From assembly GCA_902517425.1 (NCBI GenBank), contig CABYCI010000011.1:1-34064 (forward strand): DNA of 34,064 nt, in the 5' to 3' direction. The position numbers and the translations under genes were made by a program. A model generated the notes under the pieces. It worked only from the letters and a program-made list of their open reading frames with translations, was not told the DNA's origin and did not search any database. This DNA comes from an uncultured SAR86 cluster bacterium. GTDB taxonomy: Bacteria; Pseudomonadota; Gammaproteobacteria; Magnimaribacterales; D2472. Shown in pieces: positions 19,238 through 28,067 of the stretch; positions within the stretch are counted from its first letter, which is position 1; every line of letters starts with the position of its first letter.

Positions 19238-19357
19238 CTAGTGGTGAGGTGGCTTTTCATATTTTATTGGGGAAAATTGGGGTTTTTTACTTTCATCATA
19301 TTTCTTATATTTAAACTTATTGAGTTTTGATGAAGTATTTTTTTTTGGCATTCTCAT
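19238..19357 (-). CDS. 39-aa lysine-rich putative small protein (not in supplied ORF track)
   Basis: Manual translation of the reverse strand: MRMPKKNTSSKLNKFKYKKYDESKKPQFSPIKYEKPPHH*. Occupies an otherwise empty co-directional gap; no strong SD. Confidence 0.4.
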   Translation of the reverse strand: MRMPKKNTSSKLNKFKYKKYDESKKPQFSPIKYEKPPHH

Positions 19358-19414
19358 GTATAGATTTTTTATCTTTCATTTATCAATTTAGCAACAGCAG
19401 AATTACTTTCTCCT

Positions 19415-20395
19415 CTAAATTTCTATAACAATATTTCCAATAATGGAGCCACTCTCCATTGCATTATGAGCATCAACAACGTTATTAATCGAATAGGTTT
19501 TTGAAATCATATGTTTTAGAGATTCTTGATTTAATAATTCTGAAAGCCCGCTCAATATTTCTTTTCTAAATGTCCCTTCAATTGAATATATAAGAAAAGT
19601 ATCAATTTTAACGCCTTTGAACATTAGATTATAGAAAGGAAGCTTTGGCTCCATTTCTGCCATTGAGCCATACGTTACAATCACACCATTAGAATTTATA
19701 ATCTTTTCGTTAATTGGAAGATTGCCTCCAAACTCAACTTCAAAGATTCTGTCTACACCATTGTTATTGGTATATTCCATGACCACTTCAACGACATCTT
19801 CAGTGTTATAGTTAATTATTTTATCTGCTCCAGCAGAACTGGCAATATTAGCTTTTTCATCATTACTTATTGTTGTGATTACATTAGCGCCAGCTAACTT
19901 GGCTAACTGAATTCCATAAAAACCCACGGCACCCGCTCCACCAGAAACCAAAACCGTTTTATTTTTAACAGAACCATTTGAATGTATTCCATAATAAGCA
20001 GTCGATGCTGGAATGCCCATACATGCTGCTGATTCATATGAAACATTATCGTTTATCTTAACCGCCTGTAGATTAGGCAAGGTAATAAATTCTGCGCATG
20101 TACCATGAGATCTTCCAAATGCTGCATTCCATATCCAGACTTTTTCACCAATTCTACTTTTATCAACACCCTCACCAACATCTATAATTTCTCCACTACC
20201 ATCAGAATGTGGTATTACAGCTGGAAATTGAAGTGGGCCTCTTGCACCCGCCCTGGTTTTTACATCTGATGGGTTTATGCCAGATGCTCTAACCCTAACC
20301 AATACTTCTCCTGCAATTGGCACAGGATTATGTTGTTCCCCAATTTGAAGAACGTCTTCTGCCTTACCAGTTTTTGTGTACCATACAGCTTTCAT
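19415..20395 (-). CDS. NADPH:quinone reductase-like / MDR superfamily alcohol dehydrogenase
   Basis: MKAVWYTKTGKAEDVLQIGE, VRASGINPSDVKTRAG, VLVSGGAGAVGFYGIQLAKLAGANVITT. Confidence 0.92.
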   Translation of the reverse strand: MKAVWYTKTGKAEDVLQIGEQHNPVPIAGEVLVRVRASGINPSDVKTRAGARGPLQFPAVIPHSDGSGEIIDVGEGVDKSRIGEKVWIWNAAFGRSHGTCAEFITLPNLQAVKINDNVSYESAACMGIPASTAYYGIHSNGSVKNKTVLVSGGAGAVGFYGIQLAKLAGANVITTISNDEKANIASSAGADKIINYNTEDVVEVVMEYTNNNGVDRIFEVEFGGNLPINEKIINSNGVIVTYGSMAEMEPKLPFYNLMFKGVKIDTFLIYSIEGTFRKEILSGLSELLNQESLKHMISKTYSINNVVDAHNAMESGSIIGNIVIEI

Positions 20396-20397
20396 TT

Positions 20398-21183
20398 TTA
20401 ATCCATATATTTCATCGACAGGCTTTCAGTATTGCCATCTATAACCAGCATTTGACCTGTAATCTTTTTTGCTAAAGGTGATATTAAATATACTAACATT
20501 CCAATAATCTCTTCAACATCGATAAATGTTTTTAAAGAGGTTTGTTCTAAATAAGCAGATTTGATTTTTTCTGAAGTTGTACTTCTATATTCTGCTTCTT
20601 TTTCGATAACATTCTCAATTCGCTCTCCATTGACCGAACAAGGACAGACAGCATTAACTCTTATATTATTTTCACCGTACTCCATAGCCCATGTTTTTGT
20701 TAATCCAATTAAACCCCATTTTGTAGCAGAGTATGCAGATCTTAAAGGATTACCTAAAAAAGATGATGTGGAACCAATATTAATAATTGATCCTCCATTG
20801 TTTTTTAGAAGTGGAATAGCAGACTTTGTTACTAGAAACAAACCATTCAAATTAACATTTAAGGTCTCTTCCCATTTATCAAAATCTATATCTTCAAGCT
20901 TTCCCGATGGCCCTGAGATACCAGCATTGTTAATCAAGACGTCGATGCTATTAAATTTACTTTTTATGTCCTTAAAGAAAGAATGAACATCAGATTCATT
21001 AGACACATCAGCATGGTAAGCATAAATTTCAGGATTATTATTTGAAAAAGACTTTAGAATTTTTTTGTTTACGTCACATACCATTACCTTAGCTCCAGCT
21101 TTTGATAAAGCAATCGCTACTTCTGAACCTATTCCAGATGCTCCAGCTGTGATAACAATCTTTAAATCCTTAATGTGATCCAT
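20398..21183 (-). CDS. Short-chain dehydrogenase/reductase (SDR)
   Basis: VITAGASGIGSEVAIAL, VLINNAGISGP, YSATKWGLIGLTKTWA, QMLVIDGN. Confidence 0.94.
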   Translation of the reverse strand: MDHIKDLKIVITAGASGIGSEVAIALSKAGAKVMVCDVNKKILKSFSNNNPEIYAYHADVSNESDVHSFFKDIKSKFNSIDVLINNAGISGPSGKLEDIDFDKWEETLNVNLNGLFLVTKSAIPLLKNNGGSIINIGSTSSFLGNPLRSAYSATKWGLIGLTKTWAMEYGENNIRVNAVCPCSVNGERIENVIEKEAEYRSTTSEKIKSAYLEQTSLKTFIDVEEIIGMLVYLISPLAKKITGQMLVIDGNTESLSMKYMD

Positions 21184-21200
21184 AAATTCTGTATAACTGC

Positions 21201-21617
21201 CTATAGATCGCCTTTTTTGCGAATTTCACTTCTTTGAACTTCAAATTTTTCACCATATCTCGCAGCAAGTTTTTCTTGGTTTTCACTAATAACCTCATAA
21301 GGATCTAAATTAAGAGAAGCGCATGCAGTTACCCAGTACCACATAATATCTCCAAGCTCTCTTTTCATATGAAATATATTATCTTCAGAAGGAGGCTTGC
21401 CTTGAAGGTACATCTTTTTGACAATCTCAACAAACTCACCTGTTTCGCTACCCAGGCCGAGAGCTGCAGTAAGTAATCGAGGTGTTTTAATGCCTGAGTT
21501 TTGCTCAATTTCATCAAAACTTTTCTTTAGAGCATCTAAATCAATACTTGGCTCACTTGTTACTTTTGTTACAAAATCAGTATAGGTACTGAAGAATTTT
21601 TTTATTTCTTCGCTCAT
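21201..21617 (-). CDS. MazG-like nucleotide pyrophosphohydrolase
   Basis: LGLGSETGEFVEIVKKMYLQGKPPSEDNIFHMKRELGDIMWYW; start trimmed to ATG 21617 preceded by GGGAGA. Confidence 0.85.
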   Translation of the reverse strand: MSEEIKKFFSTYTDFVTKVTSEPSIDLDALKKSFDEIEQNSGIKTPRLLTAALGLGSETGEFVEIVKKMYLQGKPPSEDNIFHMKRELGDIMWYWVTACASLNLDPYEVISENQEKLAARYGEKFEVQRSEIRKKGDL

Positions 21618-21668
21618 ATTTTCTCCCAAATGTTATTTAATAATTTTATCATTTAAGCCAAGATTATT

Positions 21669-22655
21669 TTAAAAAAGCTCCTTATCCCATGGTAATGATG
21701 AAACAAAATTTCCAGTAAAAGCTTTATCCTTTTCAATAACTTTTTTATTTATCAGATCAACACCAGATAAATATTCATAATCTTTCATAGTTCTTTTGTT
21801 TCCTAATCCAAATATTCCTTCTATTTTGTTATTAATAATATTATTTAACTTTTTAATGCTAATTTCTTCCCTTTGATGCCACTTTGTCTCTCTATTGCTA
21901 TCTTCATCTTCATCCCAATGCAACTTCCTTTTGATATCTGTAGTTTCAGTATACAAATGAAAAATTGGAATTGCTGGTAAATGAAATATTCCAAAACCTC
22001 TTGTAAAAGCCCTGAGCATTATGGATATTTCTTCTCCATAAAAATAAAAATCAGAGTCATACGGGATTTGTTTTACAAATTCTTTTGTTGAAAATAAAAA
22101 TCCTGCAGCTATTAAATATCCATGAGATATTTCTTTTGTTGCAATCGATCCAATTTGCCTACAAAAATTTTCTTTTATAAACATGGCATCTTCTCTGTAA
22201 GCAATGGTGTGGGTATTGCAATCACTTTTATTAAGCTCAAATTTTTTAGTTTCAATACTAACAACATCAAAAGAGCGAGGGTAACAAGTAATAATTGGAA
22301 GTTGATGCATTTCAGAATCAACAGATCGTATTTCTTCGATATATTTTATTAAATATGAATCCCAACTTTGATCAAATTGCATATGGGAATCTATCTGAAG
22401 GTAATATTCTTCATCTTCAAATTTTTCTTGTATCCTTGATCTAGCCCAACATGGGCCCTCAGAATCCAAAGGATCAATATGCTCGTACTTTATTTGATTA
22501 TTAAATTTAATAGATTCTATATCTAGAGGAATAGATGATTGATCACAAATACCAAAAATGAGGTTTTCTGGCATATCAGATTTCTCATATGCACTTTTGA
22601 TTGTCGTCTCTAGAAGTGCATCTTGATATGAAGCTATCGAAATAAAGATTTTCAT
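21669..22655 (-). CDS. GlcNAc-type glycosyltransferase (PF11397 / GT60-like)
   Basis: MKIFISIASYQDALLETTIKSAYEK, GPCWARSRIQEKFEDEEYYLQIDSHMQF, YDSDFYFYGEEISIMLRAFTRGFGIFHLPAIPIFHLY: strong match to remembered PF11397 motifs. Confidence 0.85.
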   Translation of the reverse strand: MKIFISIASYQDALLETTIKSAYEKSDMPENLIFGICDQSSIPLDIESIKFNNQIKYEHIDPLDSEGPCWARSRIQEKFEDEEYYLQIDSHMQFDQSWDSYLIKYIEEIRSVDSEMHQLPIITCYPRSFDVVSIETKKFELNKSDCNTHTIAYREDAMFIKENFCRQIGSIATKEISHGYLIAAGFLFSTKEFVKQIPYDSDFYFYGEEISIMLRAFTRGFGIFHLPAIPIFHLYTETTDIKRKLHWDEDEDSNRETKWHQREEISIKKLNNIINNKIEGIFGLGNKRTMKDYEYLSGVDLINKKVIEKDKAFTGNFVSSLPWDKELF

Positions 22656-22682
22656 TACTATTTAAATTTAATTTACAAAAAT

Positions 22683-22690
22683 AGTATAAT
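22683..22690. promoter_or_regulatory. Overlapping divergent -10 elements (TATAAT on +, TATACT on -)
   Basis: AGTATAAT in a 46-bp intergenic region. Minus strand reads TTGGTT-N17-TATACT toward the glycosyltransferase; plus strand TATAAT lies 11 nt before the P4H ATG. Confidence 0.55.
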
Positions 22691-22701
22691 TTGAATCGAA
22701 A

Positions 22702-23319
22702 ATGAAACCAAAAAAAATATCTGAAAACGTAACCCTATATTCTACTAATCCTATGGTTTATGTAGTGTCTAATTTTCTTTCTGATTTAGAATGCGACTCA
22801 TTTGTAGAACTTGGCAAAGGAAAAATGGAAAGGGCAACTGTCATCACAGATTCAGAACACGAGGTTCATGCCAGTAGAACTAATGACTATTGTTGGTTAG
22901 AGCATAGTGCAAATGATGTTGTTCATGAGGTTAGTAAAAGATTTTCAGTATTAGTTCAGATGCCTATAAATAATGCTGAGCAATTTCAGCTTGTTTATTA
23001 TGGGCCAGGCAATGAATATAAGCCTCATTTTGATGCTTTTGATAAAACAACTGAAGAAGGCCAAAATAATTGGTTTCCTGGCGGTCAGCGAATGGTTACA
23101 GCCTTGGCATATTTAAATGATGTTGAAGATGGAGGAGCAACTGATTTTCCAGAAGTGAACGTTTCAGTCAAACCAAACAAAGGAGATGTTGTTGTGTTTC
23201 ATAACTGTATAGAAGGCACTACAGAAATTAATCCAGATGCACTGCATGCTGGTTCTCCAGTTGTTGCTGGAGAGAAATGGGCGGTCAATCTCTGGTTTAG
23301 AGAATCAGCAATCTATTAA
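22702..23319 (+). CDS. Prolyl 4-hydroxylase family 2OG-Fe(II) dioxygenase
   Basis: YYGPGNEYKPHFDAFD (HxD), ALAYLNDVEDGGATDFPEVNVSVKPNKGDVVVFHN, HAGSPVVAGEKWAVNLWFRE (distal His and 2OG-binding Lys). Confidence 0.93.
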   Translation: MKPKKISENVTLYSTNPMVYVVSNFLSDLECDSFVELGKGKMERATVITDSEHEVHASRTNDYCWLEHSANDVVHEVSKRFSVLVQMPINNAEQFQLVYYGPGNEYKPHFDAFDKTTEEGQNNWFPGGQRMVTALAYLNDVEDGGATDFPEVNVSVKPNKGDVVVFHNCIEGTTEINPDALHAGSPVVAGEKWAVNLWFRESAIY

Positions 23320-24161
23320 TTATCTACTTTAAGTGACCTTTGACTGTCAGCAATATTGTATAAATGTTCTTGTGCTTCTGGTTTTAGCTGAGCTACCCCC
23401 ATTGTCAAAACATCAATAATAGCTGTATAAGCAATTCTAGATGTTACTGGTTTTGATATTCGATTATTTATACCTACATCAATAGTCAATGGAAAATCAC
23501 AAACATTTGCTAGTGGAGTATTACCAGGCATTATTCCAATAACTTTGACTCCATTTTTTCTAACAATTTTTACACTATCTATTAAAGCAGCAGTTGTTCC
23601 TGATTGAGAAATTGCAACTACAACATCATTTTTTTCTAAAGAATTTGCTGACATGAATTGAAGATGAGGGTCTGAAATATACGATGAAGGAATTTTTAAT
23701 CTAAAAAATTTATGCTGTCCATCCATAGCAACAGGGGCTGAACCTCCAAAAGCATAAAATTCAACTCTTTCTGCATTTACCAAAGTTTCTATAGCACTCT
23801 CTAATATATCTTGATCAATTTGAGATCTAACATTAAGAATCTCACTAATGGTGGTATCAAAGACTTTTTCACATAACTCATGAATAGAGTCATCTTCTTT
23901 TATTTCGTACATAACAAAGTAATCGTCAGCCGCTAGTTGCTGAGATAAATTAATTTTTAGATCCTGAAATCCAGTAAAACCTATAGCTTTACAAAACCTT
24001 ATGAGCGTTGGCTCGCTGATTCCCATAGCTTCAGAAGCCTCCGCTGTTTTCATAGTAATAATAGATTTAGGATCCTTAAGGACAAATTCACCAACGACCT
24101 TTTCAGATTTTCTTAAATCAGGAAGTGAATTTTTAATTTGTCTCAATAATTTTGTCGACAT
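23316..24161 (-). CDS. MurR/RpiR family transcriptional regulator with SIS domain (HexR-like)
   Basis: LPDLRKSEKVVGEFVLKDPKSIITMKTAEASEAMGISEPTLIRFCKAIGFTGFQDLK HTH; SIS domain FGGSAPVAMDGQHKFFRL...AISQSGTTAALIDSVKIVRKNG. Confidence 0.92.
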   Translation of the reverse strand: MSTKLLRQIKNSLPDLRKSEKVVGEFVLKDPKSIITMKTAEASEAMGISEPTLIRFCKAIGFTGFQDLKINLSQQLAADDYFVMYEIKEDDSIHELCEKVFDTTISEILNVRSQIDQDILESAIETLVNAERVEFYAFGGSAPVAMDGQHKFFRLKIPSSYISDPHLQFMSANSLEKNDVVVAISQSGTTAALIDSVKIVRKNGVKVIGIMPGNTPLANVCDFPLTIDVGINNRISKPVTSRIAYTAIIDVLTMGVAQLKPEAQEHLYNIADSQRSLKVDN

Positions 24162-24164
24162 AAG

Positions 24165-24179
24165 GTTAGAATATCTAAC
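24165..24179. promoter_or_regulatory. Inverted repeat GTTAGA-ata-TCTAAC between the regulator and uvrD
   Basis: 6-bp perfect arms; contains overlapping -10-like hexamers (TAGAAT on +, TATTCT on -) within a 42-bp divergent intergenic region. Confidence 0.45.
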
Positions 24180-24203
24180 TTAACCAAAAAAATGAATCCC
24201 TAA

Positions 24204-26378
24204 ATGGATGTATCTCATATTTTAGACAATTTGAATGACGACCAAAGGAATGCTGTTACATCCGAAAAGCAGCATTTACTTGTTTTAGCAGGCGCTGGCT
24301 CTGGAAAAACTAGGGTATTGGTCCATAAAATTGCATGGGAAGTTGAGGCTTTAGGTGTTAATCCTTCTTCAATTATGGCAGTTACTTTTACCAACAAGGC
24401 TGCTAATGAAATGCGATCAAGAATAGAGTCTCTATTGCAGGCTCCAATGATAGATTCTTGGGTTGGAACTTTCCACGGCTTATCTCATAAACTCTTAAAA
24501 AGATTCCATAAAGAAGCAGGCTTATCCAGTGGATTTACTATTATAGATTCAGATGATCAGCTTCGAATTGTAAAAAGAATCTCTAAAGAATTTAGTTTAG
24601 ATGAAGCTACTTGGCCAGCACGACAAAGTCAGTGGCAAATAAATTCTTGGAAAGATGATGGACTTCGAAGTAATGGTGTAGACGATAAAGGAGACTTTTA
24701 TACAGAAACAGTTAAAAAGGTATACAAAGAGTATGAGGAGATTTGTCAAAGAGACCATTTAGTAGACTTCGGCGAGCTTTTATTAAAATCTTATGAATGT
24801 TTGTTAAATTCAAAATCTGTGAAAACTTTTTTTCAAACAAGATTCAAATCTGTCTTAATTGATGAGTTCCAAGATACAAATACGATTCAATATAAGTGGC
24901 TACAGGAAATTGCCTCTGACAAAGCAAATATAACTGCAGTTGGCGATGACGACCAATCAATTTATGGCTGGAGGGGTGCAAAAGTAGAACATGTAAACGC
25001 CTTTACTGAAGATTTTAAAGATACCGAAGTGGTTAGACTGGAGCAAAACTATAGGTCAACAAACATAATTCTCAATGCTGCAAATGCGCTTATTGGCAAT
25101 AATCAAGATAGACTTGGTAAAAACCTTTGGACAGAAAAAGTAGAAGGCGAACAAATAATTCTTTATCAGGCTTACAACGAACAAGACGAGGCTAGATTTA
25201 TTGCAGATATTTTAAAAGACTGGATGCATAAAGGTGGGGCATATGAGGAAGCAGCAGTTTTATATAGATCAAATGCTCAATCCAGAGCAATAGAAGAAGC
25301 CCTATTAAGATTAAGCATTCCTTATAGAATTTATGGAGGACTTAGGTTTTATGAAAGATTAGAAATAAAAAATGCGATAGCCTACTTAAAAGTTGTTTTT
25401 AATAACAACGATAACCCATCCTTTGAAAGATCCATTTCTAATCCTACGAGGGGAGTAGGAGAGAAGACCCTCGCAAAGATTCGAAATACTGCAAAACAAT
25501 TTAATTTATCTTACATAAAAGCATCGGCTAAATTGGTTGATGAAGGAACTATTGGCGGAAGAGGCGGTGCAGGACTAAGAGATTATTTAGAATTTATTGC
25601 CGGATGCAAATCTTTTATTGAAGAGAATTTATTATCAGAACTGATGGAACTCATTATTAAAGAAACTGGTTTGTACGCCTATCATGCAAAAGAGCCAGGA
25701 GAGAAGGGTAAAACTAGAACAGAAAATTTAGAGGAATTAATTACTGCCACCAAGAACTTTGAACAAAGCGTAAGTGAAGAGAAGACTAATCTAGAGATTG
25801 CTGAAAATTATTTAGATATTATTTCTTTAGATTCTGGAGATAGGCAAGCTTCAGAACATGATGATGCAGCTCAACTAATGACAATGCACTCAGCTAAAGG
25901 CTTAGAATTTAAATTAGTACTTCTTACTGGACTTGAAGAAAGTTTATTTCCTCATGGCAGATCGATGGAAAGCGCCTCTCAACTAGAGGAAGAGAGAAGG
26001 CTATGTTATGTCGCGATAACTAGAGCGATGGAAAAACTTTATATAACTCATGCTGAATCAAGAAGATTGCATGGTACAGATACCTTTAATCCTCCTTCAA
26101 GATTTTTGCGTGAAATACCAAAAGATCTTATCGACGAAATAAGGCCTAGAGCACAAACCAATATTCCTTATAATAGAAAAGACTTTAACGAAACAAAGAT
26201 GGAATTTGAGGAGGAAATTGGGATTTCATTAGGCCAGAAAGTTCTTCATAAGAAATTTGGTGAAGGTATTGTTTTAAATTATGAGGGCTCTGGAGATACC
26301 GCAAGAGTCCAAGTAAATTTTGATGACTCTGGAACAAAATGGTTAGTAATGGCATATGCAAATCTTGAAAAATTATAA
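24204..26378 (+). CDS. uvrD: UvrD-family superfamily 1 DNA helicase
   Basis: LNDDQRNAVTSEKQHLLVLAGAGSGKTRVLVHKI, VTFTNKAANEMRSRI, VGDDDQSIYGWRGA, MTMHSAKGLEFKLVLLTGLEE, EEERRLCYVAITRA. Confidence 0.95.
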   Translation: MDVSHILDNLNDDQRNAVTSEKQHLLVLAGAGSGKTRVLVHKIAWEVEALGVNPSSIMAVTFTNKAANEMRSRIESLLQAPMIDSWVGTFHGLSHKLLKRFHKEAGLSSGFTIIDSDDQLRIVKRISKEFSLDEATWPARQSQWQINSWKDDGLRSNGVDDKGDFYTETVKKVYKEYEEICQRDHLVDFGELLLKSYECLLNSKSVKTFFQTRFKSVLIDEFQDTNTIQYKWLQEIASDKANITAVGDDDQSIYGWRGAKVEHVNAFTEDFKDTEVVRLEQNYRSTNIILNAANALIGNNQDRLGKNLWTEKVEGEQIILYQAYNEQDEARFIADILKDWMHKGGAYEEAAVLYRSNAQSRAIEEALLRLSIPYRIYGGLRFYERLEIKNAIAYLKVVFNNNDNPSFERSISNPTRGVGEKTLAKIRNTAKQFNLSYIKASAKLVDEGTIGGRGGAGLRDYLEFIAGCKSFIEENLLSELMELIIKETGLYAYHAKEPGEKGKTRTENLEELITATKNFEQSVSEEKTNLEIAENYLDIISLDSGDRQASEHDDAAQLMTMHSAKGLEFKLVLLTGLEESLFPHGRSMESASQLEEERRLCYVAITRAMEKLYITHAESRRLHGTDTFNPPSRFLREIPKDLIDEIRPRAQTNIPYNRKDFNETKMEFEEEIGISLGQKVLHKKFGEGIVLNYEGSGDTARVQVNFDDSGTKWLVMAYANLEKL

Positions 26379-27463
26379 TGAATAAAATTATTTCCTTATC
26401 TTTAATAATTCTAATAGCTGGCTGCTCCAGTGAAGCTATAAATGTTGAGACAACATCTATCGATAAAGATACAACATACAATTGGAGACTAGTTACTTCG
26501 TGGCCAAAGAATTATCCAGGACTTGGAATGGCACCAGAGCGTATTGCAGATCTTGTTGAAGAAATGAGCGATGGTCAAATGACAATAACTGTTTACGGGG
26601 CTGAAGAACAGGTTCCAGCATTTGGAGTATTTGATGCTGTTTCTAGTGGCTCTCATCAGATGGGTCATAGCGGAGGCTACTTTTGGAAAGGAAAAGTGCC
26701 TGCTGCACAATTTTTCACTAGTGTTCCTTTTGGATTAACAGCCGATGAAATAAATGCATGGGTCAACAGGGGCGGCGGTTTGGAGTTATGGAGAGAAATT
26801 TATGCTCCATTTAATATCTATCCAATCCCTGCAGGAAACACTGGAACTCAAATGTTTGGTTGGTTTAACAAAGAAATTAATTCTCTTGATGATATCAAAG
26901 GCCTCAAAATGCGTATTCCTGGTATTGGTGGCGAGGTATTAAAAGAAGCAGGTGGAATTCCAGTTACACTTCCAGGTGGAGAGCTTTTCACAGCACTTCA
27001 AACAGGAGTAATAGATGCAACTGAATGGGTTGGTCCATACAATGATCTGACCTTTGGCTTTCATCAGGCAGCAAAATATTATTATTATCCAGGGTGGCAT
27101 GAACCTGGCCCAATGCTTGAATTATTAATCAATATGGATGCCTGGAACTCTTTGCCAAAACATTTACAAGTTATTATTGAGACTGCTTCCAAAGCGGTGA
27201 ATCAAGACATGCTGGATGAATATTTAGCAAAAAATAATCAAGCACTTACGGAATTAGTTGATGTTCATGGCGTTGAGCTAAGAAAGTTACCAGATGATGT
27301 AATAGAAGAATTTAGAAAGATTTCTAATAAGATTCTTGATGACTTAGCCAAAGAAGATGAGTCTATTGCAAAGGTATATGATTCATATCTAAAATTTAAG
27401 AATAATGTATCTGCTTATCATCAAATCTCTGAAGATGCCTTTGTAGAATCAAGAAATAAATAG
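26378..27463 (+). CDS. TRAP transporter substrate-binding lipoprotein (DctP/TakP-like)
   Basis: Lipobox LIAGCSS; WRLVTSWPKNYPGLGMAPERIADLVEEMSDGQMTITVY, GWFNKEINSLDDIKGLKMRIPGIGGEVLKEAGGIPVTLPGGELFTALQTGVIDATEWVGPY. Confidence 0.92.
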   Translation: MNKIISLSLIILIAGCSSEAINVETTSIDKDTTYNWRLVTSWPKNYPGLGMAPERIADLVEEMSDGQMTITVYGAEEQVPAFGVFDAVSSGSHQMGHSGGYFWKGKVPAAQFFTSVPFGLTADEINAWVNRGGGLELWREIYAPFNIYPIPAGNTGTQMFGWFNKEINSLDDIKGLKMRIPGIGGEVLKEAGGIPVTLPGGELFTALQTGVIDATEWVGPYNDLTFGFHQAAKYYYYPGWHEPGPMLELLINMDAWNSLPKHLQVIIETASKAVNQDMLDEYLAKNNQALTELVDVHGVELRKLPDDVIEEFRKISNKILDDLAKEDESIAKVYDSYLKFKNNVSAYHQISEDAFVESRNK

Positions 27464-28065
27464 TGCTTGAAGACTTAACTTTTAAATATCTTGGTGTTGT
27501 TAATTACCATGAAACATTAGATTTAATGAAATCTCATATACAAAGTGAGAATTTCACTAATGAGATTTGGTTGCTTGAACATCCACCAATATTCACTCTT
27601 GGAACAGCAGCAGATAGAAGCCACATCTTAAATGCAAAAAAGATTCCAGTTGTTCAATCAGATAGAGGAGGAGAGGTGACCTACCATGGGCCTGGCCAAC
27701 TAGTTATCTATTTCTTACTCGATATAAAAAAATTAGATTTTAGTCCAAAGAAATTAGTCTTAACCATACAAAATTTTATTAAAGATTTACTTAAACAAGT
27801 TTCAATTGACTGTAATTTTGTTGAGGGTGCGCCTGGGGTATATGTAGATAAAAAGAAAATTGCCTCTATCGGGTTAAGAATTTCAAAAGGGAAAACTTAC
27901 CATGGCATTAGTCTTAATTTTGATATGGACCTTTCACCATTCAAACAAATCAACCCATGTGGCTATGAAGGTCTTGAGGTTACACAGATAAAAGATTTAA
28001 ATAAAGATATATCTAAATTACAATTAGAGAAATTAGTAATAGATTTACTAAGAAATATTTTTTAA
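27463..28065 (+). CDS. lipB: Octanoyltransferase LipB
   Basis: [83 protein letters not shown] start. Confidence 0.95.
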   Translation: MLEDLTFKYLGVVNYHETLDLMKSHIQSENFTNEIWLLEHPPIFTLGTAADRSHILNAKKIPVVQSDRGGEVTYHGPGQLVIYFLLDIKKLDFSPKKLVLTIQNFIKDLLKQVSIDCNFVEGAPGVYVDKKKIASIGLRISKGKTYHGISLNFDMDLSPFKQINPCGYEGLEVTQIKDLNKDISKLQLEKLVIDLLRNIF

Positions 28066-28067
28066 TC

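Noticed and set aside
20561-20986. 141-aa plus-strand ORF inside the SDR gene
   Set aside because: Antisense to a canonical SDR with all motifs intact; no family resemblance.
23316-24161. Naming the regulator hexR outright
   Set aside because: Sequence is HexR-like, but no Entner-Doudoroff or glucose catabolic genes are adjacent and the nearby palindrome does not match the HexR site I remember; kept as RpiR-family.
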